Source: an uncultured Prevotella sp.
GTDB taxonomy: Bacteria > Bacteroidota > Bacteroidia > Bacteroidales > Bacteroidaceae
Length of the DNA: 11,490 nt
Direction: 5' to 3'
Assembly: GCA_934203355.1 (NCBI GenBank)
Contig: CAKPZC010000067.1
Location: 1 to 11,490 of the forward strand
Part shown: piece by piece, positions 5,832 to 11,490 of the stretch
Layout: every line of letters begins with the position of its first letter
How positions within the stretch are numbered: the first letter of the stretch is position 1
Translations under genes and position numbers: made by a program
The notes under the pieces: model-generated
Told to the model about the DNA's origin: nothing
Database searches by the model: none
What the model saw: the letters and a program-made list of their open reading frames with translations, nothing else

Positions 5832-6293
5832 ATGTTGTTAGTTCGCAGAAATAATTATTCAAATTGGTTGAATGATTGGTTTGATAACAGTTTCTTCAAC
5901 ACTGAGGAAGTTCCGCAGACACGCACTACGGCTCCTGCTATCAACGTCAAAGAGACAAGTGAGGAATATATAATGGAGGTTGCTGTTCCGGGACTTAAGA
6001 AGGAATGGGTACGCATCAACGTCACCAATGAGGGTTTGCTTCACATGGCTATCGAGAACAAGATGGAGCATAAGGAAGAAAACAAGGAGTGTAGTTGCAG
6101 CAAAGAGAGGCACGAACGCTACTTGCGCCATGAGTTCTATTATGGCAACTACGAGCAGAGCTATACTCTTCCGGATGATGTAGAGCGCGACAAGATATCA
6201 GCAAGCGTTGCCGACGGAATTCTAACGATTGTAATTCCTAAGACTACACCTGAAATGGAAGCAAAGGTTATGAAGAATATTGAGGTTAAATAA
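5832..6293 (+). CDS. Small heat-shock protein (Hsp20/alpha-crystallin), copy 1
   Basis: A 153-residue cytoplasmic holdase chaperone that binds unfolding proteins without ATP. A short N-terminal arm rich in Asn and aromatics (WLNDWFDNSFF, 12-22) precedes the alpha-crystallin domain, about residues 35-137, with landmarks AINVKE, VAVPGLKKE (50-58) and ADGILTIVIPK (127-137). The C-terminal IEV (150-152) fits the I/V-x-I/V motif that links subunits into oligomers. An insert with CSC (87-89) in a highly charged stretch is less usual and is CKC in the second copy. Length is typical. The strong Shine-Dalgarno sets the start. The gene appears to be driven by a sigma-54 promoter and ends at a terminator shared with the convergent transporter. 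It is 143/153 identical to copy 2 at 10751-11212. Confidence 0.96.
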   Translation: MLLVRRNNYSNWLNDWFDNSFFNTEEVPQTRTTAPAINVKETSEEYIMEVAVPGLKKEWVRINVTNEGLLHMAIENKMEHKEENKECSCSKERHERYLRHEFYYGNYEQSYTLPDDVERDKISASVADGILTIVIPKTTPEMEAKVMKNIEVK

Positions 6294-6316
6294 CGTCGTA
6301 TTATTTATTAAGGTAT

Positions 6317-6364
6317 AAAGAGAGTGTGTCAAAGATTTGACTTTTGGCACACTCTCTTTTTTTT
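6317..6364 (+). terminator. Terminator of heat-shock copy 1, shared with the convergent transporter gene
   Basis: A 12-bp perfect stem (AAAGAGAGTGTG at 6317-6328 with its complement at 6348-6359) has a smaller hairpin TCAAA/TTTGA in its loop and ends in a run of T (6357-6364) on the plus strand. On the minus strand the stem follows the transporter stop at 6363-6365 immediately, but is followed by only three T, so termination is probably stronger for the heat-shock gene. Confidence 0.88.
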
Positions 6365-7637
6365 ATTTTCTATATCCCCTCAGTCCATACCACAACAGTA
6401 CGAACTCGCAAACAAGAGCTATTGTCCATGTGAACTGCCATGAGCCTATCCAGTCGGCCATCATTCCCTGAAGCACTGGGAAGACTGCTCCACCAAACAC
6501 ACCCATCATAAATACTCCAGAGGCACGCGATGTGTATTCGCCCAGTCCGTCAACAGCAAGAGTGAACACGCAACTCCACATAACGGAGTGGAAAAGACCT
6601 ACAGCCGCCAAAATCCAAAGGTTCTCTGTGAGCATGGCAGCCGTCATGAGTGCTATTGCTCCGAGTGTGACGGTGATGAGCATTGGACGTGGCTTGACAT
6701 TTTTCATTGAAGCCGACACCATACGTCCGATAAGAAAACCGCCCCAATAGATTGTAGCAAGCAAGGCTGGCGACAAAGCCATGCCACTGGCTGTGAGTTC
6801 CATTGCGTGCAGATTGATATTGTTGCCTATGCTCACCTCCGTTCCCACGTAGAAGAATATTGTTATTACTCCATATCTTAGGTTACGAAACGACCATACG
6901 CTTCTTGCATTTTCACCAGAAGATACAGAAGACGTTGCATCTGACGATGAAGAGCGTATGCCCTCTATGTCGGGCAGGGCAAGTCGGCGTGTGGTCAATG
7001 TGGTGACCACAATACATAGAGTCATGAGTATAAAGGGCAGGGTGAGTTGCGATGCTGTGACGCTATCGAGAGAAACTCCTGCGAACATGATGCCCGTTAC
7101 AAAGAGTGGTGCTATGGTTGTGCCAAACGAGTTGACGGCACATGTGAAGTTCATCCTTTGCACCGCACTTGTGCCTGGCAACGGATAGGCTGCGATGTAT
7201 GGATTGATAACCACCTGGAGCATGGCAGCAGCAGTGCCCATAAGGAACGAACCCATGAGAAACACGAAATAGCCAAACGGCACGAAGTCGCCATTTACAA
7301 CAACACCTGCATCGCCAGCATATTCTGCGCAAAAGGCAGAGGCTGTGTAGAACACCAAGCCTTCGACCATGACTATTAGCGAGCGTATGAGTGTGCGCTT
7401 GTAGCCAATGAGATTGAGCATTCGTCCTGTGCGCGAACTGTTGAGCAGATAGCCAAGGAAGAAAGCGAAGGATATGAGTGTGGTCAATGAGTTGCGCATG
7501 GTTGTAGCTTCGGAGAGGAACGCTATCTTGAGCGGTCCTTGACACTGACCGTTGACTGTGGTAAGGAATCCTACAATAAAATATATAAATGTGAGCAGCA
7601 GGAATGGTCCTGCGGTCTTTAGACTTAGGGATTTCAT
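6363..7637 (-). CDS. MFS sugar transporter, FHS (FucP-like) family
   Basis: A 424-residue inner-membrane permease with about 12 hydrophobic helices, expected to import a sugar or sugar alcohol by proton symport. Family signs are FAFFLGYLL (helix 2) followed by GRMLNLIGYKR, and INPYIAAYPLPGTSAVQRMNF followed by NSFGTTIAPLF, the FucP/GlcP-type helix 4-5 signature. A hydrophilic, serine-rich loop (DIEGIRSSSSDATSSVSSGE) lies between the two halves. The open frame extends upstream to 7748, but I chose the Met at 7637: the extra 37 residues are basic and non-membrane, overlap the dehydrogenase end, and cross a strong hairpin, while MKSLSLKTAGPFLLL is a typical FHS start. It lies 94 nt behind the mannitol dehydrogenase and is probably co-transcribed, which suggests mannitol or a related polyol as substrate; that is inference. 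Confidence 0.88.
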   Translation of the reverse strand: MKSLSLKTAGPFLLLTFIYFIVGFLTTVNGQCQGPLKIAFLSEATTMRNSLTTLISFAFFLGYLLNSSRTGRMLNLIGYKRTLIRSLIVMVEGLVFYTASAFCAEYAGDAGVVVNGDFVPFGYFVFLMGSFLMGTAAAMLQVVINPYIAAYPLPGTSAVQRMNFTCAVNSFGTTIAPLFVTGIMFAGVSLDSVTASQLTLPFILMTLCIVVTTLTTRRLALPDIEGIRSSSSDATSSVSSGENARSVWSFRNLRYGVITIFFYVGTEVSIGNNINLHAMELTASGMALSPALLATIYWGGFLIGRMVSASMKNVKPRPMLITVTLGAIALMTAAMLTENLWILAAVGLFHSVMWSCVFTLAVDGLGEYTSRASGVFMMGVFGGAVFPVLQGMMADWIGSWQFTWTIALVCEFVLLWYGLRGYRK

Positions 7638-7681
7638 ATTGATGATAGGTTTGGGTTTTGGGTGGTAAATGGAGACTATAT

Positions 7682-7716
7682 GTATGAGGTAGAGCGTAGA
7701 CCGCCCTACCTCATAC
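7682..7716 (-). other. Intergenic RNA hairpin between dehydrogenase and transporter genes
   Basis: GTATGAGGTAG (7682-7692) and its exact complement CTACCTCATAC (7706-7716) form an 11-bp stem. Beyond one mismatch, GCG/CGC adds three pairs and leaves a five-base loop. No U run follows in the minus-strand RNA, so this is not a standard terminator. It begins 15 nt after the dehydrogenase stop and could protect the upstream message from 3' decay or set the ratio of the two products. Confidence 0.65.
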
Positions 7717-7731
7717 CTACTAACTGATCTC

Positions 7732-9174
7732 TTACAATATCTCCTCAAGAGTCTGCATAGCTCCCTTGGTCTTAATACTCTCCACCATCTTCAGATAAGG
7801 CTGTGTGAAGTTGTTAGCCGCACGAAGGTCGGTGCTGCGGAACGGAGAGAGGGCAAGGAAGTCAAGAGGCTCATCGCTTGCTATAAGCTTCAGGTCGTCG
7901 GCTGTGAGCCATGGATCTGCCACCTCAAACTGCTCGCCATTGTCGTCTGTATGATATTTAAGATAGTGGCGATAGGCTGCGAAGAGATAAGCCACACGGA
8001 TAAGCTCCTTGTCATCACTAATCATCTTCTCAAGATTAGGCATTACATACACTGGGAACTTAGATGCACCGTCGAAGCAAAGGCGGGCCACTTGGTCGCT
8101 TACCGAACGGTTGCCGAAACGCTCACATAGTGTCTGCTTATAGAGTTCAAGGTCGGTATCCTTGGGAGCCGGAACATACGGAGTGATGTCGATGTCCATA
8201 AACTGGCGCACAAACTTAGCAATGCGCTCGTCGTGCATGGCAGCGTCCACCTTGCGGTAGCCATAGAGGAACGAAGGATATGAGAGCAATGTATGAGAGG
8301 CGTTGAGAAGAGAGAGTTTCATATTCTCAAAAGCAGTCACATCATCCGTCATCTGTGCGCCTACATTCTCCCATGACGGGCGACCGGCAGCGAAGTTATC
8401 CTCAACAACCCACTGTATGAAGTCCTCGCAATAAACGGGAGCCTTGTCGTCTGTACCGTTCTCATCGTTGAGTCGCTTTATGTCCTCAGGACGTGTGGCA
8501 GGAGTGATACGGTCGACCATTGAGTTGGGAAATGTCACATTCTCTTCCATCCATGCTGCAAGCTCCTTGTCCTGAGCCTCAACAAACGACATGAAAGCGC
8601 GGCGTGCCGTATTGCCATTGTGCTGAAGATTGTCACAAGAGAGGATTGTGATAGGACCTGCACCTGATGCTACACGGCGACGAAGACCCTCAGCCACATA
8701 ACCGAACGCAGTCTGCGGGTCGTGAGGATATTCAAGGTCGTGAGCCACCTGCGGGTTGTCGAGCATAAACTCGCCCGTCTGACGTGAGATGTTATATCCA
8801 CCCTCGGTGATGGTGAGAGTGATGATGCGGATGTCGGGGTCGGCAATCTTGTTGAGTATAGAGTTCTTCTCCTCAACACCCCAATACAATTCAACAAGAG
8901 CCCCAAGACGGTAAACCTCATTGTTGCCGTCGCGTCCGCATACAGTAAGAGTGTATTCGCCATTCTGGGCCTTGAGAGCCTTATACAGATGTTCATCTCT
9001 ATCCAAAATCATAGCTCCACAGATGCCCCAACCATGCTGAGTGGTGTCTTCAAGCAGATGGCTTGTCATATATTCGAGATGAGCACGATGGAAATTGCCA
9101 ACACCGAAATGAAGGATACCAGCCTTAACCGAGTTACGGTCGAAAGAATACGAGTTGATTACACTTGTTGCCAT
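7732..9174 (-). CDS. Long-chain polyol dehydrogenase, mannitol 2-dehydrogenase/fructuronate reductase family
   Basis: A 480-residue cytoplasmic, metal-independent NAD(P)-dependent enzyme. The cofactor loop GVGNFHRAH is at 24-32. The catalytic set matches Pseudomonas fluorescens mannitol 2-dehydrogenase, as I recall it, with a constant shift of nine: N182 in SCDNLQHNG, K286, N291 and H294 in MKLSLLNASH. FPNSMVDRITP (215-225) is the usual family block. The set YCEDFIQWVVEDNF, GRPSWENVG and DDVTAFE fits mannitol dehydrogenase as well as UxuB. Expected reaction: mannitol to fructose, or fructuronate to mannonate. A uronate role would normally bring uxuA, uxaC or kinase genes, and none is in view; with a transporter behind it and a LacI regulator ahead, polyol use is favoured. 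Which polyol (mannitol, arabinitol, altritol) cannot be settled. It is first in its operon, behind an exact consensus promoter. Confidence 0.9.
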   Translation of the reverse strand: MATSVINSYSFDRNSVKAGILHFGVGNFHRAHLEYMTSHLLEDTTQHGWGICGAMILDRDEHLYKALKAQNGEYTLTVCGRDGNNEVYRLGALVELYWGVEEKNSILNKIADPDIRIITLTITEGGYNISRQTGEFMLDNPQVAHDLEYPHDPQTAFGYVAEGLRRRVASGAGPITILSCDNLQHNGNTARRAFMSFVEAQDKELAAWMEENVTFPNSMVDRITPATRPEDIKRLNDENGTDDKAPVYCEDFIQWVVEDNFAAGRPSWENVGAQMTDDVTAFENMKLSLLNASHTLLSYPSFLYGYRKVDAAMHDERIAKFVRQFMDIDITPYVPAPKDTDLELYKQTLCERFGNRSVSDQVARLCFDGASKFPVYVMPNLEKMISDDKELIRVAYLFAAYRHYLKYHTDDNGEQFEVADPWLTADDLKLIASDEPLDFLALSPFRSTDLRAANNFTQPYLKMVESIKTKGAMQTLEEIL

Positions 9175-9231
9175 AATCTTTTTAAGTTATTAGTTATTAA
9201 TTATTCAGTTATTATTTTTTCTTTTCGCTTG

Positions 9232-9262
9232 CAAAGTTATACTGCAAAAAGATTATGGCAAA
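9232..9262 (-). promoter_or_regulatory. Consensus vegetative promoter of the polyol dehydrogenase-transporter operon
   Basis: On the minus strand TTTG (9262-9259), exactly 19 nt, then TAACTTTG (9239-9232): a full match to the Bacteroidetes consensus. The predicted start lies near 9227, giving an AT-rich leader of about 50 nt with three AATAACT repeats and no clear Shine-Dalgarno. The AAACGTTT sites lie 19-66 nt upstream of the -33 element. Confidence 0.8.
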
Positions 9263-9280
9263 GATTTTTTTTGAGGCAAG

Positions 9281-9326
9281 TTTTGGAAACGTTTGCGGTA
9301 ACGTTTCCAAAATCTGCAAACGTTTT
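9281..9326. promoter_or_regulatory. LacI-family operator cluster (three AAACGTTT-type sites)
   Basis: TTTTGGAAACGTT (9281-9293) and its exact complement AACGTTTCCAAAA (9300-9312) form a palindrome with a 6-nt spacer. It contains two CG-centred LacI-type cores, AAACGTTT at 9287-9294 and TAACGTTT at 9299-9306. A third core AAACGTTT is at 9318-9325. CG-to-CG spacings are 12 and 19 bp. CG-centred palindromes are the usual LacI/GalR-family target, and the LacI gene ends just 54 nt away. Position upstream of -33 suggests activation or looping rather than simple blocking of polymerase. Confidence 0.75.
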
Positions 9327-9348
9327 AAATTGGAAGCAATATTTTATG

Positions 9349-9376
9349 GGAGGTACGGATCGAAGCCGTACTCTCC
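9349..9376 (-). terminator. Hairpin behind the LacI gene, weak terminator candidate
   Basis: GGAG plus GTACGG pair with CCGTAC plus CTCC around a single bulged base and a seven-base loop, beginning 3 nt after the regulator stop in the minus-strand RNA. The following RNA is CATAAAATATTG rather than a U run, so termination may be partial and some regulator transcripts could read into the dehydrogenase operon. Confidence 0.5.
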
Positions 9377-9379
9377 TAT

Positions 9380-10387
9380 CTATTCTCCTGTAGATGCCCT
9401 GCACTTCATTTCCGTGCGCAACACTATCTTACGGTTCTCTGCTTCGGGATTGCGCACTTTTTCAAGCACAAGCTCAGCAGCGCGTTTTCCCATCTCCACA
9501 AGAGGAGGCTCAACAGTAGTGAGTTGCGGATAAACTATAGTGGAAAGCTCTGTTCCCGAGAATCCTGCCACAGCCACATCCTCTGGTATGCGACGTCCAA
9601 GCTCGCGCAGACGGTTCATAGCTCCAATGGCAAGAGTGTCGGTAAAGGCATAAACAGCATCAAACTCAATGCCTTGCCTAACAAGACTGTCCATAGCAGC
9701 CGCACCATCGGCAAACGTCATTCCGGTCTTAACAACAAGCTGAGGGTCGTAGATATGGAATTTCTCCATAGCCTCACGATAGCCACGACCACGCTCCACT
9801 GCGTTATACACATCGTCAGGACCATATAGATAAGCTATACGGCGGCGACCAAGACGTATCAGGTGTTCTGCCATGAAGTAAGAGTCGTTGTTATCATCCA
9901 CCATTACCTGCGGCATGTCGTCCATACCATGAGGTATACGGTCGTAGAAAACAATGGCTACACCCTCTTTGGCAAGACGGCGATAGGTTTCGACATTATG
10001 CTTATAGCTGCAAATGCTCACTATGAGTCCGTCGACCATGAACTCCTCCATCATCTGCAGGCTCTCTCGCTCACGGTTGGGATCCTCATCCGACTCGGCT
10101 ATCATCACCTTCTGATTGTTCTTGTAGAGTATGCTCTGTATGCCTGCCACCACCTGCGAGGCATATGGCGTATGCATCTCGGGCACTATCACACCTATTG
10201 TATTTGTACGTCCCATCTTGAGGTTCATTGCCACAGGATTGCGGCGATAGCCAAGACGCTCTGCCTCGCGCAGCACAGCCTCACGAGTTTCACGACGTAT
10301 ATTCTTGTCGTCAGTAAGTGCGCGCGACACTGTGGAAACAGATATGCACAGCGAGCGTGCTATGTCTTTTATTGTTACATGTTTCAT
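9380..10387 (-). CDS. LacI/GalR-family transcriptional regulator
   Basis: 335 residues, the family's usual length. The N-terminal helix-turn-helix is VTIKDIARSLCISVSTVSRA (4-23), followed by the hinge region GYRRNPVAMNLKMGR (46-60), which inserts into the minor groove at a central CG. From TIGVIVPE on comes the periplasmic-binding-protein-like ligand domain, with FVDGLI-type (MVDGLIVS), DDNNDSY, RRRIAYLYG, AVYAFTDTLAIGAM-type and VAVAGFSGTELS blocks at the expected places. The regulator lies upstream of and on the same strand as the dehydrogenase-transporter pair, and the intervening 205 nt hold CG-centred palindromes, so it most likely controls that operon in response to the polyol or a derived sugar. 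No AAACGTTT site is seen near its own promoter, so autoregulation is not evident. Confidence 0.94.
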   Translation of the reverse strand: MKHVTIKDIARSLCISVSTVSRALTDDKNIRRETREAVLREAERLGYRRNPVAMNLKMGRTNTIGVIVPEMHTPYASQVVAGIQSILYKNNQKVMIAESDEDPNRERESLQMMEEFMVDGLIVSICSYKHNVETYRRLAKEGVAIVFYDRIPHGMDDMPQVMVDDNNDSYFMAEHLIRLGRRRIAYLYGPDDVYNAVERGRGYREAMEKFHIYDPQLVVKTGMTFADGAAAMDSLVRQGIEFDAVYAFTDTLAIGAMNRLRELGRRIPEDVAVAGFSGTELSTIVYPQLTTVEPPLVEMGKRAAELVLEKVRNPEAENRKIVLRTEMKCRASTGE

Positions 10388-10436
10388 TGCTGGTAGAAAA
10401 AGATAGGTGTTTGAATTTTTCTTTACTTATAATCTG

Positions 10437-10468
10437 CAAAAATACATTTTTTTATTCATTTTTGCAAA
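10437..10468 (-). promoter_or_regulatory. Likely promoter of the LacI gene
   Basis: On the minus strand TTTG (10468-10465), 20 nt, then TATTTTTG (10444-10437), close to TTTG-N19-TAnnTTTG with one extra spacer base. The predicted leader is about 45 nt. The region is A/T-rich, so a chance match is possible. Confidence 0.55.
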
Positions 10469-10521
10469 AAAACAAAACGGGAATATTATGGCTATAAATC
10501 TATATCCTTTAGGAATACTGA

Positions 10522-10535
10522 CTTTTGTACAAAAG
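10522..10535. promoter_or_regulatory. 14-bp perfect palindrome between the LacI gene and heat-shock copy 2
   Basis: CTTTTGTACAAAAG is its own reverse complement. It sits 4 nt before the block shared with heat-shock copy 1 and is not present upstream of that copy. It could be an operator for either divergent gene; nothing in the sequence decides this. Confidence 0.35.
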
Positions 10536-10539
10536 AGCA

Positions 10540-10583
10540 TGACAATTTAACACATATATCTGTCAAAAAAGGTGAAAACGTCA
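10540..10583. promoter_or_regulatory. Conserved upstream elements of the second small heat-shock gene
   Basis: TGACAATTTAACACA (10540-10554) is identical to copy 1. The second element (10561-10583, ends TGTCA and CGTCA) has changed at several bases but keeps its length and spacing. In this copy a further 7-bp inverted repeat, CGTCAAA (10579-10585) with TTTGACG (10595-10601), overlaps its right end. These are candidate activator sites. Confidence 0.4.
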
Positions 10584-10604
10584 AATTGGCATTCTTTGAC
10601 GCGG

Positions 10605-10621
10605 TTGGCACATTAGTTGCG
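10605..10621 (+). promoter_or_regulatory. Sigma-54 type (-24/-12) promoter of the second small heat-shock gene
   Basis: TTGGCAC (10605-10611), five bases, then TTGCG (10617-10621). Both the GG at -24 and the GC at -12 are intact with the exact 10-nt spacing, making this the better of the two copies. The predicted start is near 10632. Confidence 0.7.
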
Positions 10622-10626
10622 TTATG

Positions 10627-10750
10627 ACATAATGAAAGCCGAAGCCAATAGAGGCAAGCGGCAAGAACAAGATTATTAACAAAACTGAAATCTCGACGGA
10701 ACCTCAGGGCGAAGAGAGAACGAGAAAAATAAAAATGGAGGTATTTCATT
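10627..10750 (+). promoter_or_regulatory. Conserved structured leader of the second small heat-shock mRNA
   Basis: It holds the same elements as copy 1: the nested GCCG/CGGC hairpin (10638-10662), the 15-codon frame (10632-10679), ACCTC (10701-10705) able to pair with GAGGT (10738-10742), and GGAGG (10737-10741) 9 nt before the ATG. The first 59 nt are identical to copy 1; later positions carry a few substitutions and a one-base deletion. Confidence 0.45.
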
Positions 10751-11212
10751 ATGTTATTAGTTCGCAGAAATAATTATTCAAATTGGTTGAACGATTGGTT
10801 TGACAACAGTTTCTTCAACACTGAGGAAGTTCCGCAGACACGCACTACGGCTCCTGCTATCAACGTCAAGGAGACGTGTAACGAATATATAATGGAGGTG
10901 GCTGTACCTGGACTTAAGAAGGAATGGGTGCGTATCAACGTCACAAATGAGGGCTTGCTTCATCTGGCCATAGAGAACAAGATGGAGCACAAGGAAGAAA
11001 ACAAGGAATGCAAATGCAACAAAGAGAGGCATGAACGCTACTTGCGCCATGAGTTCTATTATAGCAACTACGAGCAGAGCTACACTCTTCCTGACGAGGT
11101 GGAGCGCGACAATATTTCAGCAAGCGTTGCCGACGGCATCCTTACCATCGTGATTCCAAAGACAACACCCGAGAAGAAAGCTAAAGTAATGAAGAATATC
11201 GAAGTGAAGTAA
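10751..11212 (+). CDS. Small heat-shock protein (Hsp20/alpha-crystallin), copy 2
   Basis: 153 residues with the same architecture as copy 1: aromatic N-terminal arm, alpha-crystallin domain with VAVPGLKKE and ADGILTIVIPK, and C-terminal IEV. It differs at ten positions: S43C, E44N, M72L, S88K, S90N, G105S, D116E, K121N, M142K and E143K (copy 1 to copy 2). Five of these (S88K, S90N, K121N, M142K, E143K) change charge or polarity in the exposed insert and near the C-terminus. The first 114 nt of the coding sequence show only three base changes, and differences accumulate further 3'. It is a paralogue from local duplication that may assemble with copy 1 into mixed oligomers; this is inferred. 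Confidence 0.96.
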   Translation: MLLVRRNNYSNWLNDWFDNSFFNTEEVPQTRTTAPAINVKETCNEYIMEVAVPGLKKEWVRINVTNEGLLHLAIENKMEHKEENKECKCNKERHERYLRHEFYYSNYEQSYTLPDEVERDNISASVADGILTIVIPKTTPEKKAKVMKNIEVK

Positions 11213-11267
11213 CTTTTTCATTATTACGGCTGAAAGCATAGAGGTAGATTAAAAATACGAAATTAGA

Positions 11268-11316
11268 GCAAGGGTCTATACACCACTTTTTCATCGTGGC
11301 ATATAGACCCTTGTTG
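11268..11316 (+). terminator. Hairpin terminator candidate after heat-shock copy 2
   Basis: CAAGGGTCTATA (11269-11280) and its exact complement TATAGACCCTTG (11302-11313) form a 12-bp stem, with a small CCAC/GTGG helix inside the loop. It begins about 56 nt after the stop. The U tract is poor (TTGTTGATTT), so termination efficiency is uncertain. It is unrelated in sequence to the terminator of copy 1. Confidence 0.6.
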
Positions 11317-11490
11317 ATTTCATGAAAAATACGCTATGAGTTTCTTAAAAAACAAAAAATAGCCAACTGATGAAACAAAATACAGCCAACTGAGGAAATG
11401 CAAAAAAAAAGCAGTATCTTTCCTCTATAAAACAGAAATGAATATCTCCGCAAAAGGTAACTAAACATCGGTATAATTAAAATGAGGCGC
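11317..11490. other. A/T-rich end of window with a 15-nt direct repeat; no gene supported
   Basis: AGCCAACTGATGAAA (11361-11375) and AGCCAACTGAGGAAA (11384-11398) are direct repeats 23 bp apart, about two helical turns, as expected for paired regulator sites. The final ATG at 11482 (ATG AGG CGC) could begin a gene beyond the edge, but three codons cannot support a call and no TAnnTTTG box is seen before it. Confidence 0.4.

Larger units (their letters stand above)
5618..6293 (+). repeat. Direct repeat, copy 1: small heat-shock gene with its control region
   Basis: Similarity to 10539-11212 begins abruptly at ATGACAATTT and runs through the promoter, leader and coding sequence, then stops at the gene end; the terminators differ. 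The two copies are in the same orientation, about 4.9 kb apart, and bracket the polyol module. Confidence 0.9.
10539..11212 (+). repeat. Direct repeat, copy 2: small heat-shock gene with its control region
   Basis: This is the partner of 5618-6293. The upstream border is sharp: sequence before 10539 bears no resemblance to that before 5618. No terminal inverted repeats, transposase or target-site duplication are seen at either border. Confidence 0.9.

Noticed and set aside
7063..7545. 160-codon minus-strand frame rich in Cys, His and Arg
   Set aside because: It is an alternative frame inside the MFS transporter gene; Cys/His richness is an artefact of shifted Leu/Ala codons.
7638..7748. 37-residue N-terminal extension of the MFS transporter
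   Set aside because: It overlaps the end of the dehydrogenase gene and the intergenic hairpin, and is unlike any FHS N-terminus.
9863..10396. 177-codon plus-strand open frame rich in His and Tyr
   Set aside because: It is the complement of the LacI gene; the LacI reading has clear domain motifs.
5618..11212. Composite transposon formed by the two repeats
   Set aside because: The repeats consist of a heat-shock gene and its control region; no transposase, terminal inverted repeats or target duplications are visible.

Overview
The window looks like a chromosomal segment of a Bacteroidales bacterium, probably Prevotellaceae or a close relative. The evidence is two SusC-independent TonB-dependent receptors with Bacteroidetes-type TonB boxes (ELKNVVV, NEVVV), a FucP-type (FHS) sugar transporter next to a LacI regulator, and several good matches to the Bacteroidetes vegetative promoter TTTG-N19-TAnnTTTG. 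No rRNA, tRNA, insertion sequence, CRISPR array or prophage gene is visible. The organism assignment is inference.

Region 1 (1-5608, all on the minus strand) is a metal-handling block of two transcription units. The first runs from a fused HMA (MxCxxC)-AraC regulator (2173-2727), through a TonB-dependent receptor with a Cys-Cys pair in its plug (153-2138), to the start of an exported HMA protein with MHCQNC (1-125, cut by the window edge). Gaps are 34 and 27 nt. The second runs from a small Cys/His-rich two-helix membrane protein (5186-5542) to a second TonB receptor of the zinc/copper type (2941-5100), ending in a clear terminator at 2875-2918. The RNA between these two genes carries two alternative sequences that can each pair with the ribosome-binding region of the receptor gene.

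Region 2 (5543-6365) holds a small heat-shock protein gene on the plus strand. It is preceded by a conserved regulatory region with an apparent sigma-54 (-24/-12) promoter, a structured leader and a strong Shine-Dalgarno. It ends at a terminator shared with the convergent transporter gene.

Region 3 (6363-10387, minus strand) is a sugar-alcohol module: LacI regulator (9380-10387), long-chain mannitol dehydrogenase (7732-9174) and MFS sugar transporter (6363-7637). The regulator's likely operators, three AAACGTTT-type sites of which two form a 13-bp-arm palindrome, lie just upstream of an exact consensus promoter for the dehydrogenase-transporter pair. A strong hairpin separates dehydrogenase and transporter.

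Region 4 (10388-11490) is a second copy of the heat-shock gene with the same regulatory region. The two copies are direct repeats bracketing the sugar-alcohol module. Part of the untranslated leader is identical over 59 nt while the coding sequences have diverged (143/153 residues identical). The last 278 nt contain a long hairpin and a pair of 15-nt direct repeats, with no supportable gene.
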